From positions 1 to 29,182 of the IMG/VR virus record IMGVR_UViG_3300020408_000028: a stretch of DNA of 29,182 nt; one strand, 5' to 3'. A model generated the notes under the pieces. The model was not told the origin of the DNA. It searched no databases and saw only the letters and a list, made by a program, of their open reading frames with translations. The stretch is from a virus. The position numbers and the translations under genes are program-made. Below, in pieces: positions 1 to 6,898 of the stretch; positions within the stretch are counted from its first letter, which is position 1, and every line of letters starts with the position of its first letter.

Positions 1-38
1 GTCTTGTATATACTTGCAATCGACCATTCATACCTCAT
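1..38 (-). CDS. possible 5' end of a gene cut by the left window edge
   Basis: An open frame begins with ATG at 38 and runs off the window after 12 codons (MRYEWSIASIYK). It lies just downstream of a good sigma70-like promoter at 50-78, which is the main reason to believe a gene starts here. The exact start is unclear. An alternative ATG at 27 in another frame (MVDCKYIQD) has a GAGG five bases upstream and leaves a longer leader, because the predicted transcript start is near 43. Nothing can be said about function from so few residues. Confidence 0.25.
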   Translation of the reverse strand, partial: MRYEWSIASIYK

Positions 39-49
39 ACTTTCTCCCC

Positions 50-78
50 ATTATAACACAAAAACCCTCCTCTTGCAA
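50..78 (-). promoter_or_regulatory. sigma70-like promoter reading left
   Basis: On the minus strand TTGCAA (78-73) and a perfect TATAAT (55-50) are separated by 17 bases. The predicted transcript start is about position 43, so it would drive whatever gene continues past the left edge. It sits in the only apparently non-coding stretch at this end (39-147). The sequence match is direct; activity is inferred. Confidence 0.5.
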
Positions 79-116
79 GTCGGGTCTTAAAAAATATCTA
101 CAGCTTCTCGAACAAC

Positions 117-131
117 CATACCAAAGGTATG
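117..131. terminator. short hairpin between convergent or adjacent transcripts
   Basis: CATACC (117-122), loop AAA, GGTATG (126-131) form a perfect six-base inverted repeat. On the plus strand it is followed by TATATTTTTT, like a weak intrinsic terminator. Read on the minus strand it falls just after the oxygenase gene ending at 148 but is not followed by a T run. The stem is short, so this is a weak call. The rest of 39-147 shows only the promoter at 50-78. Confidence 0.3.
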
Positions 132-147
132 TATATTTTTTCATAAT

Positions 148-669
148 TCAACCCGCACTTTTAAGATTAAAAGATAATATAACTCTTTTTTTATTTGTTT
201 TAGTCGGTAACACATAATGAGTGATAGTTGATGGAAAAAATATAATTTGTCCTTCATCTACATCTGGAACAAATTCGATTTTATCACCATTAGGATCAGA
301 AAATGGTGCAATGAAATTTGTTGGTTGATGCACTTGTTTATCAAACTTTATGTAAGTCACAGAACTATATCCAATGGCACCATGATCGTGAGGAGAATGA
401 AATTGACTTCGGTAATATTGTTGAAACCATGCGTCAGTAAGCATCAAATTTTTATAACTAGATTCGTTAGAAAATTTAATAATTTCATCTTTTAATATAT
501 CCACTACATCATTTTTATAACGTCCATCGTTTCCATGATCCGTATATAAATTATCTGCTGTAATATCTGTCTGTTTCTCAAATTTAATTGATGAACATAT
601 TTTAAGCAATTGTTGTTTTTTAATATCCCAATTTTCTATTTTATATTGATAAAATGGTATGGTAAACAT
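148..669 (-). CDS. putative 2OG-Fe(II) oxygenase (HxH variant)
   Basis: A 173-aa protein resembling the small putative 2-oxoglutarate/Fe(II)-dependent oxygenases (TIGR02466-like) frequent in marine phages. Visible motifs are HDHG (H94, H96) in the place of the usual HxD, followed by a hydrophobic strand. A distal THYV gives H151, and KKRVILSFN gives R162, the likely 2-oxoglutarate carboxylate ligand. Start choice: ATG codons at 672 and 669 are both possible. An AGGAG at 681-677 is four bases from the first and seven from the second, so 669 is preferred; upstream in-frame codons lack such support. The start overlaps the stop of the halogenase gene (TGATG or ATGA), implying translational coupling and one operon with it. 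The substrate is unknown. The fold call is fairly firm; use of H94/H96 as metal ligands is inference. Confidence 0.7.
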   Translation of the reverse strand: MFTIPFYQYKIENWDIKKQQLLKICSSIKFEKQTDITADNLYTDHGNDGRYKNDVVDILKDEIIKFSNESSYKNLMLTDAWFQQYYRSQFHSPHDHGAIGYSSVTYIKFDKQVHQPTNFIAPFSDPNGDKIEFVPDVDEGQIIFFPSTITHYVLPTKTNKKRVILSFNLKSAG

Positions 670-1754
670 CATTCTACTCCTAACTTCCAATTATCGAAAT
701 CCCACTTCTTCCATTGTCCATATAGTTTAGGATCATTTTCTTCATTACTTATCATTTCATAAAATTTATCATCAGGATTAAATGGTAAAGATTTAGCGTA
801 ATCCCAAAAGGGTGTATCATACTTAGATCCATATTGGTAGTGCCAAAGTATCATTGTCTCTAATTGTTTCATATTTGTTCTTATTTTATCATTACAATAA
901 TTAAATGTCTGAATATCAAATATAAAGTCCCAAGATTGTCTACAAAGATATTGATAAAAAGCAACAGATGTAGCCTCCATTGGTTCTATAAATCCATACA
1001 TATTTCCCTGCAAAATAGTTCTACTACCATTATAAAAACTTTTTGCCATGTAATTATCAAAATTAAGACTATCAGTGATAAAATCTAAGTGAAATCTAGT
1101 TGTGAAATCATCTATAGCATCCTCTTTTTTTGTTATCTGATTATTATACAAATATCCATATGAAACACTATTTTGATTAGGGATAACAAAAGTCCATCCA
1201 TTAGGTGTTGCCACACATCTAGTGTATATTAAATCAATATCTCTCTCATATTTTGCAGATAGGAGAACACTATTTAATGGATTGATTAATGTATCATATT
1301 TACTATGATCTCGATTATGCCTACCTCGACAATCAAAAATAATATCTGCATCTATATCTTCTTCTGCTTCATTTATAACTTTTTCAATGACATTGAATAA
1401 TTTAGATTCAATCACACATTCTGATAATTTTTTAGGTACAAAGTGCATAGATGCATTGGGGATTTCAAATGAATGAAATATTTTATCATTTTTCTTACCC
1501 CAATTCTCGTATAATATACCTGTCTTTATAGTAGCACCGATTGGATTATGATACCAGTTTATATCTAAAACTGATGAAATTAATTTTGGAATTTGAATGG
1601 TAGTGCCTTGACCCACCTTTTCTATCGGATGATAATGCGGACTATGGTAAATGTCTATCTCAAATTTATCTGTTTTCTCTGACAAATATTTTTGGAAGTG
1701 CAACGCTGTCACACAACCAGCATTACCAGCACCAACAATAGCAATCTTAATCAT
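669..1754 (-). CDS. tryptophan-halogenase family flavoprotein
   Basis: A 361-aa protein of the FAD-dependent tryptophan halogenase family (PF04820). The N-terminus has the dinucleotide-binding GAGNAG (residues 8-13). TIKTGI places K77 where the catalytic lysine (K79 of PrnA) lies, and GNMYGFIEPMEATS matches the FAD/chloride segment, with E260 at the PrnA E346 position. The halogenase signature WxWxIP appears as WTFVIP (W187 to P192), so its second Trp is Phe. Characterised halogenases are roughly 500 residues, so this is a compact phage-type form. Known members use FADH2, O2 and halide through HOCl and need a flavin reductase, which is not seen in this window. The ATG at 1754 lies seven bases after a TATATT -10, so the transcript may be nearly leaderless. 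It is coupled to the downstream oxygenase. Homologues occur in T4-like cyanophages. Substrate and true halogenating activity are unknown. Confidence 0.82.
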   Translation of the reverse strand: MIKIAIVGAGNAGCVTALHFQKYLSEKTDKFEIDIYHSPHYHPIEKVGQGTTIQIPKLISSVLDINWYHNPIGATIKTGILYENWGKKNDKIFHSFEIPNASMHFVPKKLSECVIESKLFNVIEKVINEAEEDIDADIIFDCRGRHNRDHSKYDTLINPLNSVLLSAKYERDIDLIYTRCVATPNGWTFVIPNQNSVSYGYLYNNQITKKEDAIDDFTTRFHLDFITDSLNFDNYMAKSFYNGSRTILQGNMYGFIEPMEATSVAFYQYLCRQSWDFIFDIQTFNYCNDKIRTNMKQLETMILWHYQYGSKYDTPFWDYAKSLPFNPDDKFYEMISNEENDPKLYGQWKKWDFDNWKLGVE

Positions 1755-1760
1755 TTTGAT

Positions 1761-1790
1761 AATATAACATAAAAACTACTTTTTGACAAC
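1761..1790 (-). promoter_or_regulatory. divergent promoter for halogenase-oxygenase operon
   Basis: On the minus strand TTGTCA (1790-1785), an 18-base spacer and TATATT (1766-1761). The predicted start of transcription falls on or next to the ATG at 1754. The -35 overlaps the plus-strand -35 because TTGACAA and TTGTCAA are reverse complements. The region is AT-rich, so chance matches are possible. Confidence 0.4.
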
Positions 1791-1810
1791 TGGGATATAT
1801 ATGATATAAT
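1783..1810 (+). promoter_or_regulatory. consensus sigma70-type promoter for the plus-strand oxygenases
   Basis: A perfect TTGACA (1783-1788), a 16-base spacer and a perfect TATAAT (1805-1810). The predicted start near 1817 leaves about a 13-base leader before the ATG at 1830. It is the only clear promoter for the three coupled oxygenase genes 1830-3639. A host-type promoter fits early or middle expression rather than the late programme of the structural genes. Confidence 0.65.
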
Positions 1811-1829
1811 ATTGTTATTGAGATTTATC

Positions 1830-2429
1830 ATGACAGTTAACGAAAACGAACGCATTACTGATTTTATTATAAGATATGAAAAAATATTTACAAGGGATGA
1901 GTGTAGAGACATAATTAAACATATTGATTTTTTTGATGAAAATTGCATCTTATTTGAGCAAGAACTTACAAATCGACCATTTCAAGATCAAGATGCAATC
2001 AACGTACTATCGGATGATGGTATCACTCTCCCTACCGCATCTTCAATTTGTAATAAAATATTTCCTAAACTACAACCTTGCATTGACAAATACTTAAAGC
2101 GATTCCCTATACTTGGATTGAGAAAATTTCTTATACATGATTGTAAGATTAAAAAAATTAAATGTGGTGGAGGTTTTCATACATGGCACTATGAAAATGG
2201 CACTGTTAGTGATGCTCGTAGAACTTTTGTGATACAAGTTTATCTCAACGATGATTTTGATGGTGGTGAAACTGAATTTCTTTATCAAAATAAGAGAGAA
2301 GTAGCATCAGCTGGAGATGTTTTGATATTTCCATGTCAATATACTCATGTACATAGAGGAAATCCACCAATAGATGGTGACAAATATCTAGTTACCTCAT
2401 GGGCATGGATACAAAGTAATCAATTATGA
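1830..2429 (+). CDS. 2OG-Fe(II) oxygenase, prolyl-hydroxylase-like (HxE)
   Basis: A 199-aa double-stranded beta-helix oxygenase. The core reads GFHTWHYENG with H120 and E122 as an HxE version of the metal motif, then a run of strands (FVIQVYLNDDFDGGETEF) typical of prolyl-4-hydroxylase-like proteins. The distal histidine is H175 in THVHRG, and K185 in DKYLVTSW is the probable 2-oxoglutarate ligand. The ATG at 1830 was chosen over an upstream in-frame TTG (1812), because the promoter -10 at 1805-1810 puts the transcript start after that TTG. It is the first of three plus-strand oxygenases and overlaps the next by ATGA. Family members hydroxylate amino-acid side chains or small molecules; the substrate here is not determinable from sequence. 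Confidence 0.78.
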   Translation: MTVNENERITDFIIRYEKIFTRDECRDIIKHIDFFDENCILFEQELTNRPFQDQDAINVLSDDGITLPTASSICNKIFPKLQPCIDKYLKRFPILGLRKFLIHDCKIKKIKCGGGFHTWHYENGTVSDARRTFVIQVYLNDDFDGGETEFLYQNKREVASAGDVLIFPCQYTHVHRGNPPIDGDKYLVTSWAWIQSNQL

Positions 2430-3076
2430 AAGAACAATTAGAAGCAGAGTTATATTGCGATCCATTTCCCATGATGATCGTTTATAATTTCTACAATGAA
2501 GCAGAACTTAACTTAATTTGGAAGGAGTTAGATTTTTATACTGCACCAAATAAACTTCTTGATGCAAAAAAATATGGTGGAGTCGTTGATAGGACAAACG
2601 CAAAAGCACTTCTACTTGATGACATATATCTTGATAAAACAAATGAAAAAGAAAAAACTAATTTTAGAAATATATCTAATATTCTTACAATGAATCGAAA
2701 AATATTTAATTGTGGTGTTTTAGATACTTTTTCAGAGATTCATGATTGTGTAAGTCTAGCAAATCAAACTAATTGGGATGTAACAAAGGTCAGATATTAT
2801 CATAATGACGAATATTATGACCCACATACAGACTCACCATTTCAGTTTTTAGCATTTTCATATTTTTATAAAGAACCAAAAAAATTCAAGGGTGGTGATT
2901 TACAGTTTCCAAAATATAAAATGAACTTACCATGCGAAAATAATTCTTTAATAATCTTTCCAGGTTGGGTAGAGCATGGAGTTAGGAGGGTAAAAATTGA
3001 AGATTCAGATTATTATGATGGATATGGAAGATATGCTATTACTTCATTTTTTGGAATAAAAGAAAGTAAAAGATGA
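2426..3076 (+). CDS. 2OG-Fe(II) oxygenase (HxD type)
   Basis: A 216-aa oxygenase with canonical PHTDS (H134, D136), GGDLQFPKY in the strand between the metal sites, distal H184 in VEHGV, and R202 in GRYAITSFF as the probable 2-oxoglutarate anchor. The first 110 residues are unlike its neighbours and may carry substrate specificity. The start overlaps the previous stop (ATGA) and its own stop overlaps the next start in the same way, so the three genes form one translationally coupled operon. The reaction class (2-oxoglutarate plus O2 to succinate plus CO2 with hydroxylation) is family knowledge; the substrate is unknown. Confidence 0.78.
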   Translation: MKEQLEAELYCDPFPMMIVYNFYNEAELNLIWKELDFYTAPNKLLDAKKYGGVVDRTNAKALLLDDIYLDKTNEKEKTNFRNISNILTMNRKIFNCGVLDTFSEIHDCVSLANQTNWDVTKVRYYHNDEYYDPHTDSPFQFLAFSYFYKEPKKFKGGDLQFPKYKMNLPCENNSLIIFPGWVEHGVRRVKIEDSDYYDGYGRYAITSFFGIKESKR

Positions 3077-3639
3077 TTGATAATCCACTTTTTATTTCAA
3101 TATTTGATAATGCTCTTGATCAGAATAAATGTAATAAAATAATTTTTGACTTTGAGAATAATAAAGAAAATCAAATTGATGGAAGAGTTGGTAATCATGA
3201 AATTAAATTAAATGTCAAAAAATCTATTGATATAAATCATAATTTTGATGATAAAACTATAACTAGCAAATTAATATCATCTTGTTTGCATAATTTTATT
3301 AAGGAATACAAAAAAGAATATCCTGATATTAATAATATACCACCTTGGAAGTGCACATCATCTTACAACATACAAAAATACAATCCCAGTGATGGGTTTT
3401 ATAAAACTCACTGTGAAGTCACAGATAAAATATCATCTAAACGAGTTCTCGTCTGGATGATTTACTTAAATACTTTGCAAGATGGGGGAACTTTATTTCC
3501 ATCTTATAAAATGGGTATAAATGCTGTACAAGGTCGTTTAGTCATGTGGCCATCATACTGGACACACATGCATAAAGGTCAAGTGAGTCATACAGAAACC
3601 AAATATATCGCTACAGGATGGTATGAATTTGCTCAATAA
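3073..3639 (+). CDS. 2OG-Fe(II) oxygenase (HxE type)
   Basis: A 188-aa oxygenase. KTHCEVTD supplies H113 and E115 (HxE). DGGTLFPSYK resembles the GGxTxFP strand of prolyl-4-hydroxylase-like enzymes. The distal histidine is H167 in THMHKG, and K177 in KYIATGWYEF is the likely 2-oxoglutarate ligand. It shares the HxE, HxHxG and KYxxTxW pattern with the gene at 1830, suggesting the two are closer to each other than to the middle gene. It is the last gene of the plus-strand operon. Its 3' end overlaps the converging adhesin gene by seven bases, leaving no room for a terminator between them. Confidence 0.76.
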   Translation: MIDNPLFISIFDNALDQNKCNKIIFDFENNKENQIDGRVGNHEIKLNVKKSIDINHNFDDKTITSKLISSCLHNFIKEYKKEYPDINNIPPWKCTSSYNIQKYNPSDGFYKTHCEVTDKISSKRVLVWMIYLNTLQDGGTLFPSYKMGINAVQGRLVMWPSYWTHMHKGQVSHTETKYIATGWYEFAQ

Positions 3640-4604
3640 AAAGTATATTGATTACCAGCAGGTCCACCGTTTCCATTAGCACCCTCTCTACTTCCTCCAC
3701 CACTCGCATTTTGACCCGCTTGATTTCTTCCTCCTCCGTTACCACCATTACCACCTACTGCTTCTGCATCATTATTACCATTTATACCATCTCCCCCTGC
3801 GTTTGCAGTTCCATCTTCATTTGCATTTCCATTACCACCTTCTCCACCTGGCAAACCTGCACCACCACCTCCACGACCACCAGAAGCAGAGTTTCTATCT
3901 CCCCAGTCATTTTGCTCAGCTCCAGAACCACTTCCACCGCCACCGCCACCGCCAAATATTCTTGACTCGCCAGTGATCTCGTCTTGAAAACCTGAATGTA
4001 TTTTCATACCACTTGTGCCATTACCACCATTTTCTCCTACTGTTTCTTCATTTCCACTACTTCCACCATTACCACCTTTACCACCTACAAGACCACTACT
4101 ACCAACATCAATCGCAAATGTAGTTGCTGTTGGCCAAGCGTTACTAATTGAATCGCTTATATTGCCCATTTCAAGAGCAACGTCATTTATATTTGATGCT
4201 CCTTGAGATCCAAATTGCTTATTAATGTGTATTATTACCTTCTTGCCACCCTGCCACGTATTTTTAGTAACTGAAGTTCTATAATCTCCTACTATTCTGT
4301 AATTTCCGTTTGCAAATCTATTCGTATAGGCATTGTGATTAAAATTAGTATTACCAGTTGAATGTAAATCAACAACAATATTTAATCTCTTACCGTAAAA
4401 ATCACTAAATTTAATTTCACCGCTTGTTGGAATACCAGTATCAAGTGGTAGATTAGTCAATTCACCACCAAAAGGTGTTAGATCTTCATTTTCAAAGTCG
4501 GGATGGGTACTACGATACCTCCCTAAACTTCTGCCAGGATTTTGACCAAATTCATTTTCAATTTCTCCAAATGAGAGAGAACTACCCGAATTTTTAACGA
4601 CCAT
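3633..4604 (-). CDS. glycine-rich tail-fibre adhesin, gp38-like architecture
   Basis: A 323-aa protein. Residues 1-72 form a small module ending in IKFSDFYGKR, a motif seen at the start of many T4-like cyanophage structural proteins. Residues about 73-170 are a strand-rich middle. From about 172 to the end it is extremely glycine-rich (GGKGGNGG, a run of seven Gly, GGNGGNGGG). That layout recalls the distal adhesins of T4-like phages (gp38 of Salmonella phage S16), where glycine-rich segments pack as polyglycine helices and the loops between them bind the host receptor. It is the last gene of the minus-strand structural run, consistent with an adhesin following its fibre. Its ATG shares one base with the preceding stop (TAATG). 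Receptor binding is inference from architecture. Confidence 0.65.
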   Translation of the reverse strand: MVVKNSGSSLSFGEIENEFGQNPGRSLGRYRSTHPDFENEDLTPFGGELTNLPLDTGIPTSGEIKFSDFYGKRLNIVVDLHSTGNTNFNHNAYTNRFANGNYRIVGDYRTSVTKNTWQGGKKVIIHINKQFGSQGASNINDVALEMGNISDSISNAWPTATTFAIDVGSSGLVGGKGGNGGSSGNEETVGENGGNGTSGMKIHSGFQDEITGESRIFGGGGGGGSGSGAEQNDWGDRNSASGGRGGGGAGLPGGEGGNGNANEDGTANAGGDGINGNNDAEAVGGNGGNGGGRNQAGQNASGGGSREGANGNGGPAGNQYTFY

Positions 4605-6874
4605 TAGCTACTAGTAACTGTTTCCCAAGAAGTTCCATTGTAAACTTGTAATTTATTTATATCAGTGTTAAATATCATAGCACCTGAAAGAAGTGTTGCT
4701 GAATTTGTATGTGCATCACGAAGTAGATTTCTTTGAGCATTGTCTACTCTTGGAGGTATCATGTAAGCAAGTTGTGATCTATTAAATGGTAATCCAGTCT
4801 CACCCTCATTTGTTATATTGACTGCATCAGAAAAATCAACCGCTGATCTAGTTGTATCACCAACTGATACAGCTTTTTTAAGTCTCACATTTCCTAAAAT
4901 CTCGACAACCACATTAGTGTCAGATATTATGTCAGTTTTGATACCTATTTGACTATCATTGTTGATAAAAATACGATTATCTAAAGTTGAACCTATATTA
5001 ACTTTATTACCTGAATCTGTAACACCTATCCCAAGTCCTTGACTTACAAAGAAATTTCTTGTTGTAGATAATCCCGCTGTTGAATTAATATTTCCTGTAA
5101 CATCTCCTGTTAAATTACCTGTTACATTACCAACAACGTTAGAATTTAACGGAACACCCAAAGTTAAAGTATTAGTTATCTCAACAGCACCACTAAACTT
5201 TGCTCCACCATCAACCTCTAGTTTAGTGGTGGGATTTGTAATACCAATACCAAGTGATCCACCAATCCCTGTAAGAGTCATTAATGTAGCAGAATTAAAT
5301 CCCCTATGCCATTGGAAGTCTCCATCCACAGCACCAGGATTAGCAGCACTTAAGAAATAATTAAAGTTATCAGTTCCATAATTGATTATATCAAGTGACT
5401 GTGCTGAACTATTTGGTGAACCTGTAGATACCAAACCATATCTAAATTCGGCATTATTTGTATTTGCAGTCGCTGGTTCTCTACCAACTGTGATTCCCGC
5501 AGCACCACTATCTGCTGTAACCTGTATTTCTGCATTACCTGTAAATCTTCTTACTTGAATATCATTCTCAGGTGATATTGTTCCAACACCTATCTTTGCT
5601 AAGTTACTACCTTTCTGACTTAGTGTTATATTACCTTCAGACCTTAATTCTGGATTTGTACCATCAATGAATATTTTATCTTGTAATTTAAGATCACCTC
5701 CACTTATTGTAACAGTAGCAACACCTACAGGAGTTGTAATCAAAGTACGATTAGATCCAGTTGCTATTCTTAGATCTTTAACTGATATTCCACCCTGTGC
5801 AGATAATGAACCAGTGCTTGCAAATGTTCCGTTTGTTGCATTTAGAGCAGCAGTATTCACACTAACCGTGCCTGAAACCTGTTGCCCTGAAATTACTCCT
5901 GTTGCAGTAATACCCCCTGTTACATCAATATCTCCATTGACATCAATATCAGCATTAGCATCGATATTACTTGCAAATGTAGTCACGCCAGCAATATTTA
6001 CATTATCTAATTCAGTATGTCCATCAACATCTAAATCCTTATCGAGTATAACATTTCCACTAGTATTTTTATTAACTAATTCAATCCATGCTCCTCCATG
6101 AGCATAGTATCCTCTACCCGTAGAATGAACATGAGCAAATGCACCATGATATGTGACAGGGGATGGTAAATCACTAAAATTAGAATAGAAGAAAGGAATG
6201 ACATTACTTACCGCTGCACCAACGATACGACCTGTAGCGTTGATACCAGCAAACGTAGAGATACCAGCAGAATTAACTAGACCAGTAAGATTACCTGTAA
6301 CATCACCAGTAATATTTCCTGTGATATCGCCTGTAACATTTCCTGTAACAGCACCTACAAGTGTTGTTGCAGTGATTGTGCCAGATGCTCTAATATTACC
6401 AGCAGATGCAATACCAACACCTATTCCTGAAGAGAAAGGATCATTACCAACTTGGAGGGTTGATTGAGGATTTGTAGTTGCGATACCAACTGTGCCTCCT
6501 GTGTTGTAAATACTACTTACACCAAATCCTGCATTTGTGTCTTGCCACTGTGAAGTTGGCATACCTTGTAAAAATCTTGCATCACCATAATAAGTTACTA
6601 TTCCAGAACCACTATTTGATGTGACAACACCACTCACAACACTAACACCTGCTCCAATAATAGTAGTAGGTTCTAGTGATGTTACAGTAAGAACACCTGT
6701 CTGCGAAAATACGGAACTCGTTACACCAGATATAATTACATTTCCGATAACGTCAAGTGCTTCAGTAGGAACAGTCTTACCTATTGCAACCAATCCAGTC
6801 GAAGTCACCAACAGGTTATCTTCATCTACCTGAACACCATTCCTAAAATTGAAACTCTTTTTAATATTCGCCAT
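4604..6874 (-). CDS. virion fibre protein (756 aa)
   Basis: A long fibre-type structural protein. The N-terminus (MANIKKSFNFRNGVQVDEDN) is of a type common in marine T4-like phage fibres. It contains several GIGxTxPxxxLxV strings (for example SLGIGITNPTTKLEV), two TGNVTGD-type hexapeptide runs near residues 173-198 and 580-597, and a C-terminus with GAMIFNTDINKLQVYNG, also typical of these fibres. Such modules form trimeric beta-structured shafts. No S74 chaperone is present at its own C-terminus, unlike the upstream gene. A late-type motif CATAAATA lies at 6898-6891. The following gene is a candidate tip adhesin, so this is a plausible fibre shaft. The exact T4 equivalent is not assignable. 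Confidence 0.7.
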   Translation of the reverse strand: MANIKKSFNFRNGVQVDEDNLLVTSTGLVAIGKTVPTEALDVIGNVIISGVTSSVFSQTGVLTVTSLEPTTIIGAGVSVVSGVVTSNSGSGIVTYYGDARFLQGMPTSQWQDTNAGFGVSSIYNTGGTVGIATTNPQSTLQVGNDPFSSGIGVGIASAGNIRASGTITATTLVGAVTGNVTGDITGNITGDVTGNLTGLVNSAGISTFAGINATGRIVGAAVSNVIPFFYSNFSDLPSPVTYHGAFAHVHSTGRGYYAHGGAWIELVNKNTSGNVILDKDLDVDGHTELDNVNIAGVTTFASNIDANADIDVNGDIDVTGGITATGVISGQQVSGTVSVNTAALNATNGTFASTGSLSAQGGISVKDLRIATGSNRTLITTPVGVATVTISGGDLKLQDKIFIDGTNPELRSEGNITLSQKGSNLAKIGVGTISPENDIQVRRFTGNAEIQVTADSGAAGITVGREPATANTNNAEFRYGLVSTGSPNSSAQSLDIINYGTDNFNYFLSAANPGAVDGDFQWHRGFNSATLMTLTGIGGSLGIGITNPTTKLEVDGGAKFSGAVEITNTLTLGVPLNSNVVGNVTGNLTGDVTGNINSTAGLSTTRNFFVSQGLGIGVTDSGNKVNIGSTLDNRIFINNDSQIGIKTDIISDTNVVVEILGNVRLKKAVSVGDTTRSAVDFSDAVNITNEGETGLPFNRSQLAYMIPPRVDNAQRNLLRDAHTNSATLLSGAMIFNTDINKLQVYNGTSWETVTSS

Positions 6875-6890
6875 CAGTATTTTTTTTAGT

Positions 6891-6898
6891 TATTTATG
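6891..6898 (-). promoter_or_regulatory. candidate T4-type late promoter motif (CATAAATA)
   Basis: On the minus strand CATAAATA matches the T4-like late motif (TATAAATA in T4, NATAAATA described for cyanophages) in seven or eight of eight positions. It overlaps the stop codon of the 1971-aa gene and lies 16 bases before the ATG at 6874, whose leader has no Shine-Dalgarno sequence. Late sigma factor gp55 use is inferred. Confidence 0.45.

Noticed and set aside
14-217. 67-residue plus-strand frame at the left edge
   Set aside because: It runs through the leftward promoter, the hairpin and the end of the oxygenase gene, with no coding signature.
148-690. Longer start for the first oxygenase at 690 (six or seven extra residues)
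   Set aside because: The extension overlaps the halogenase end further and lacks a ribosome-binding sequence, whereas AGGAG at 681-677 fits the ATG at 669 or 672.
1751-1948. 65-residue minus-strand frame across the divergent region
   Set aside because: It is antisense to the oxygenase at 1830, covers both predicted promoters and has no recognisable features.
3630-3660. Bidirectional terminator between the converging oxygenase and adhesin genes
   Set aside because: The stop codons overlap by seven bases and no inverted repeat was found around them.
3648-4206. Plus-strand frames rich in Ser/Thr or Pro opposite the glycine-rich adhesin
   Set aside because: They are complements of glycine codon runs (GGT/GGA read as ACC/TCC) and have no start context.
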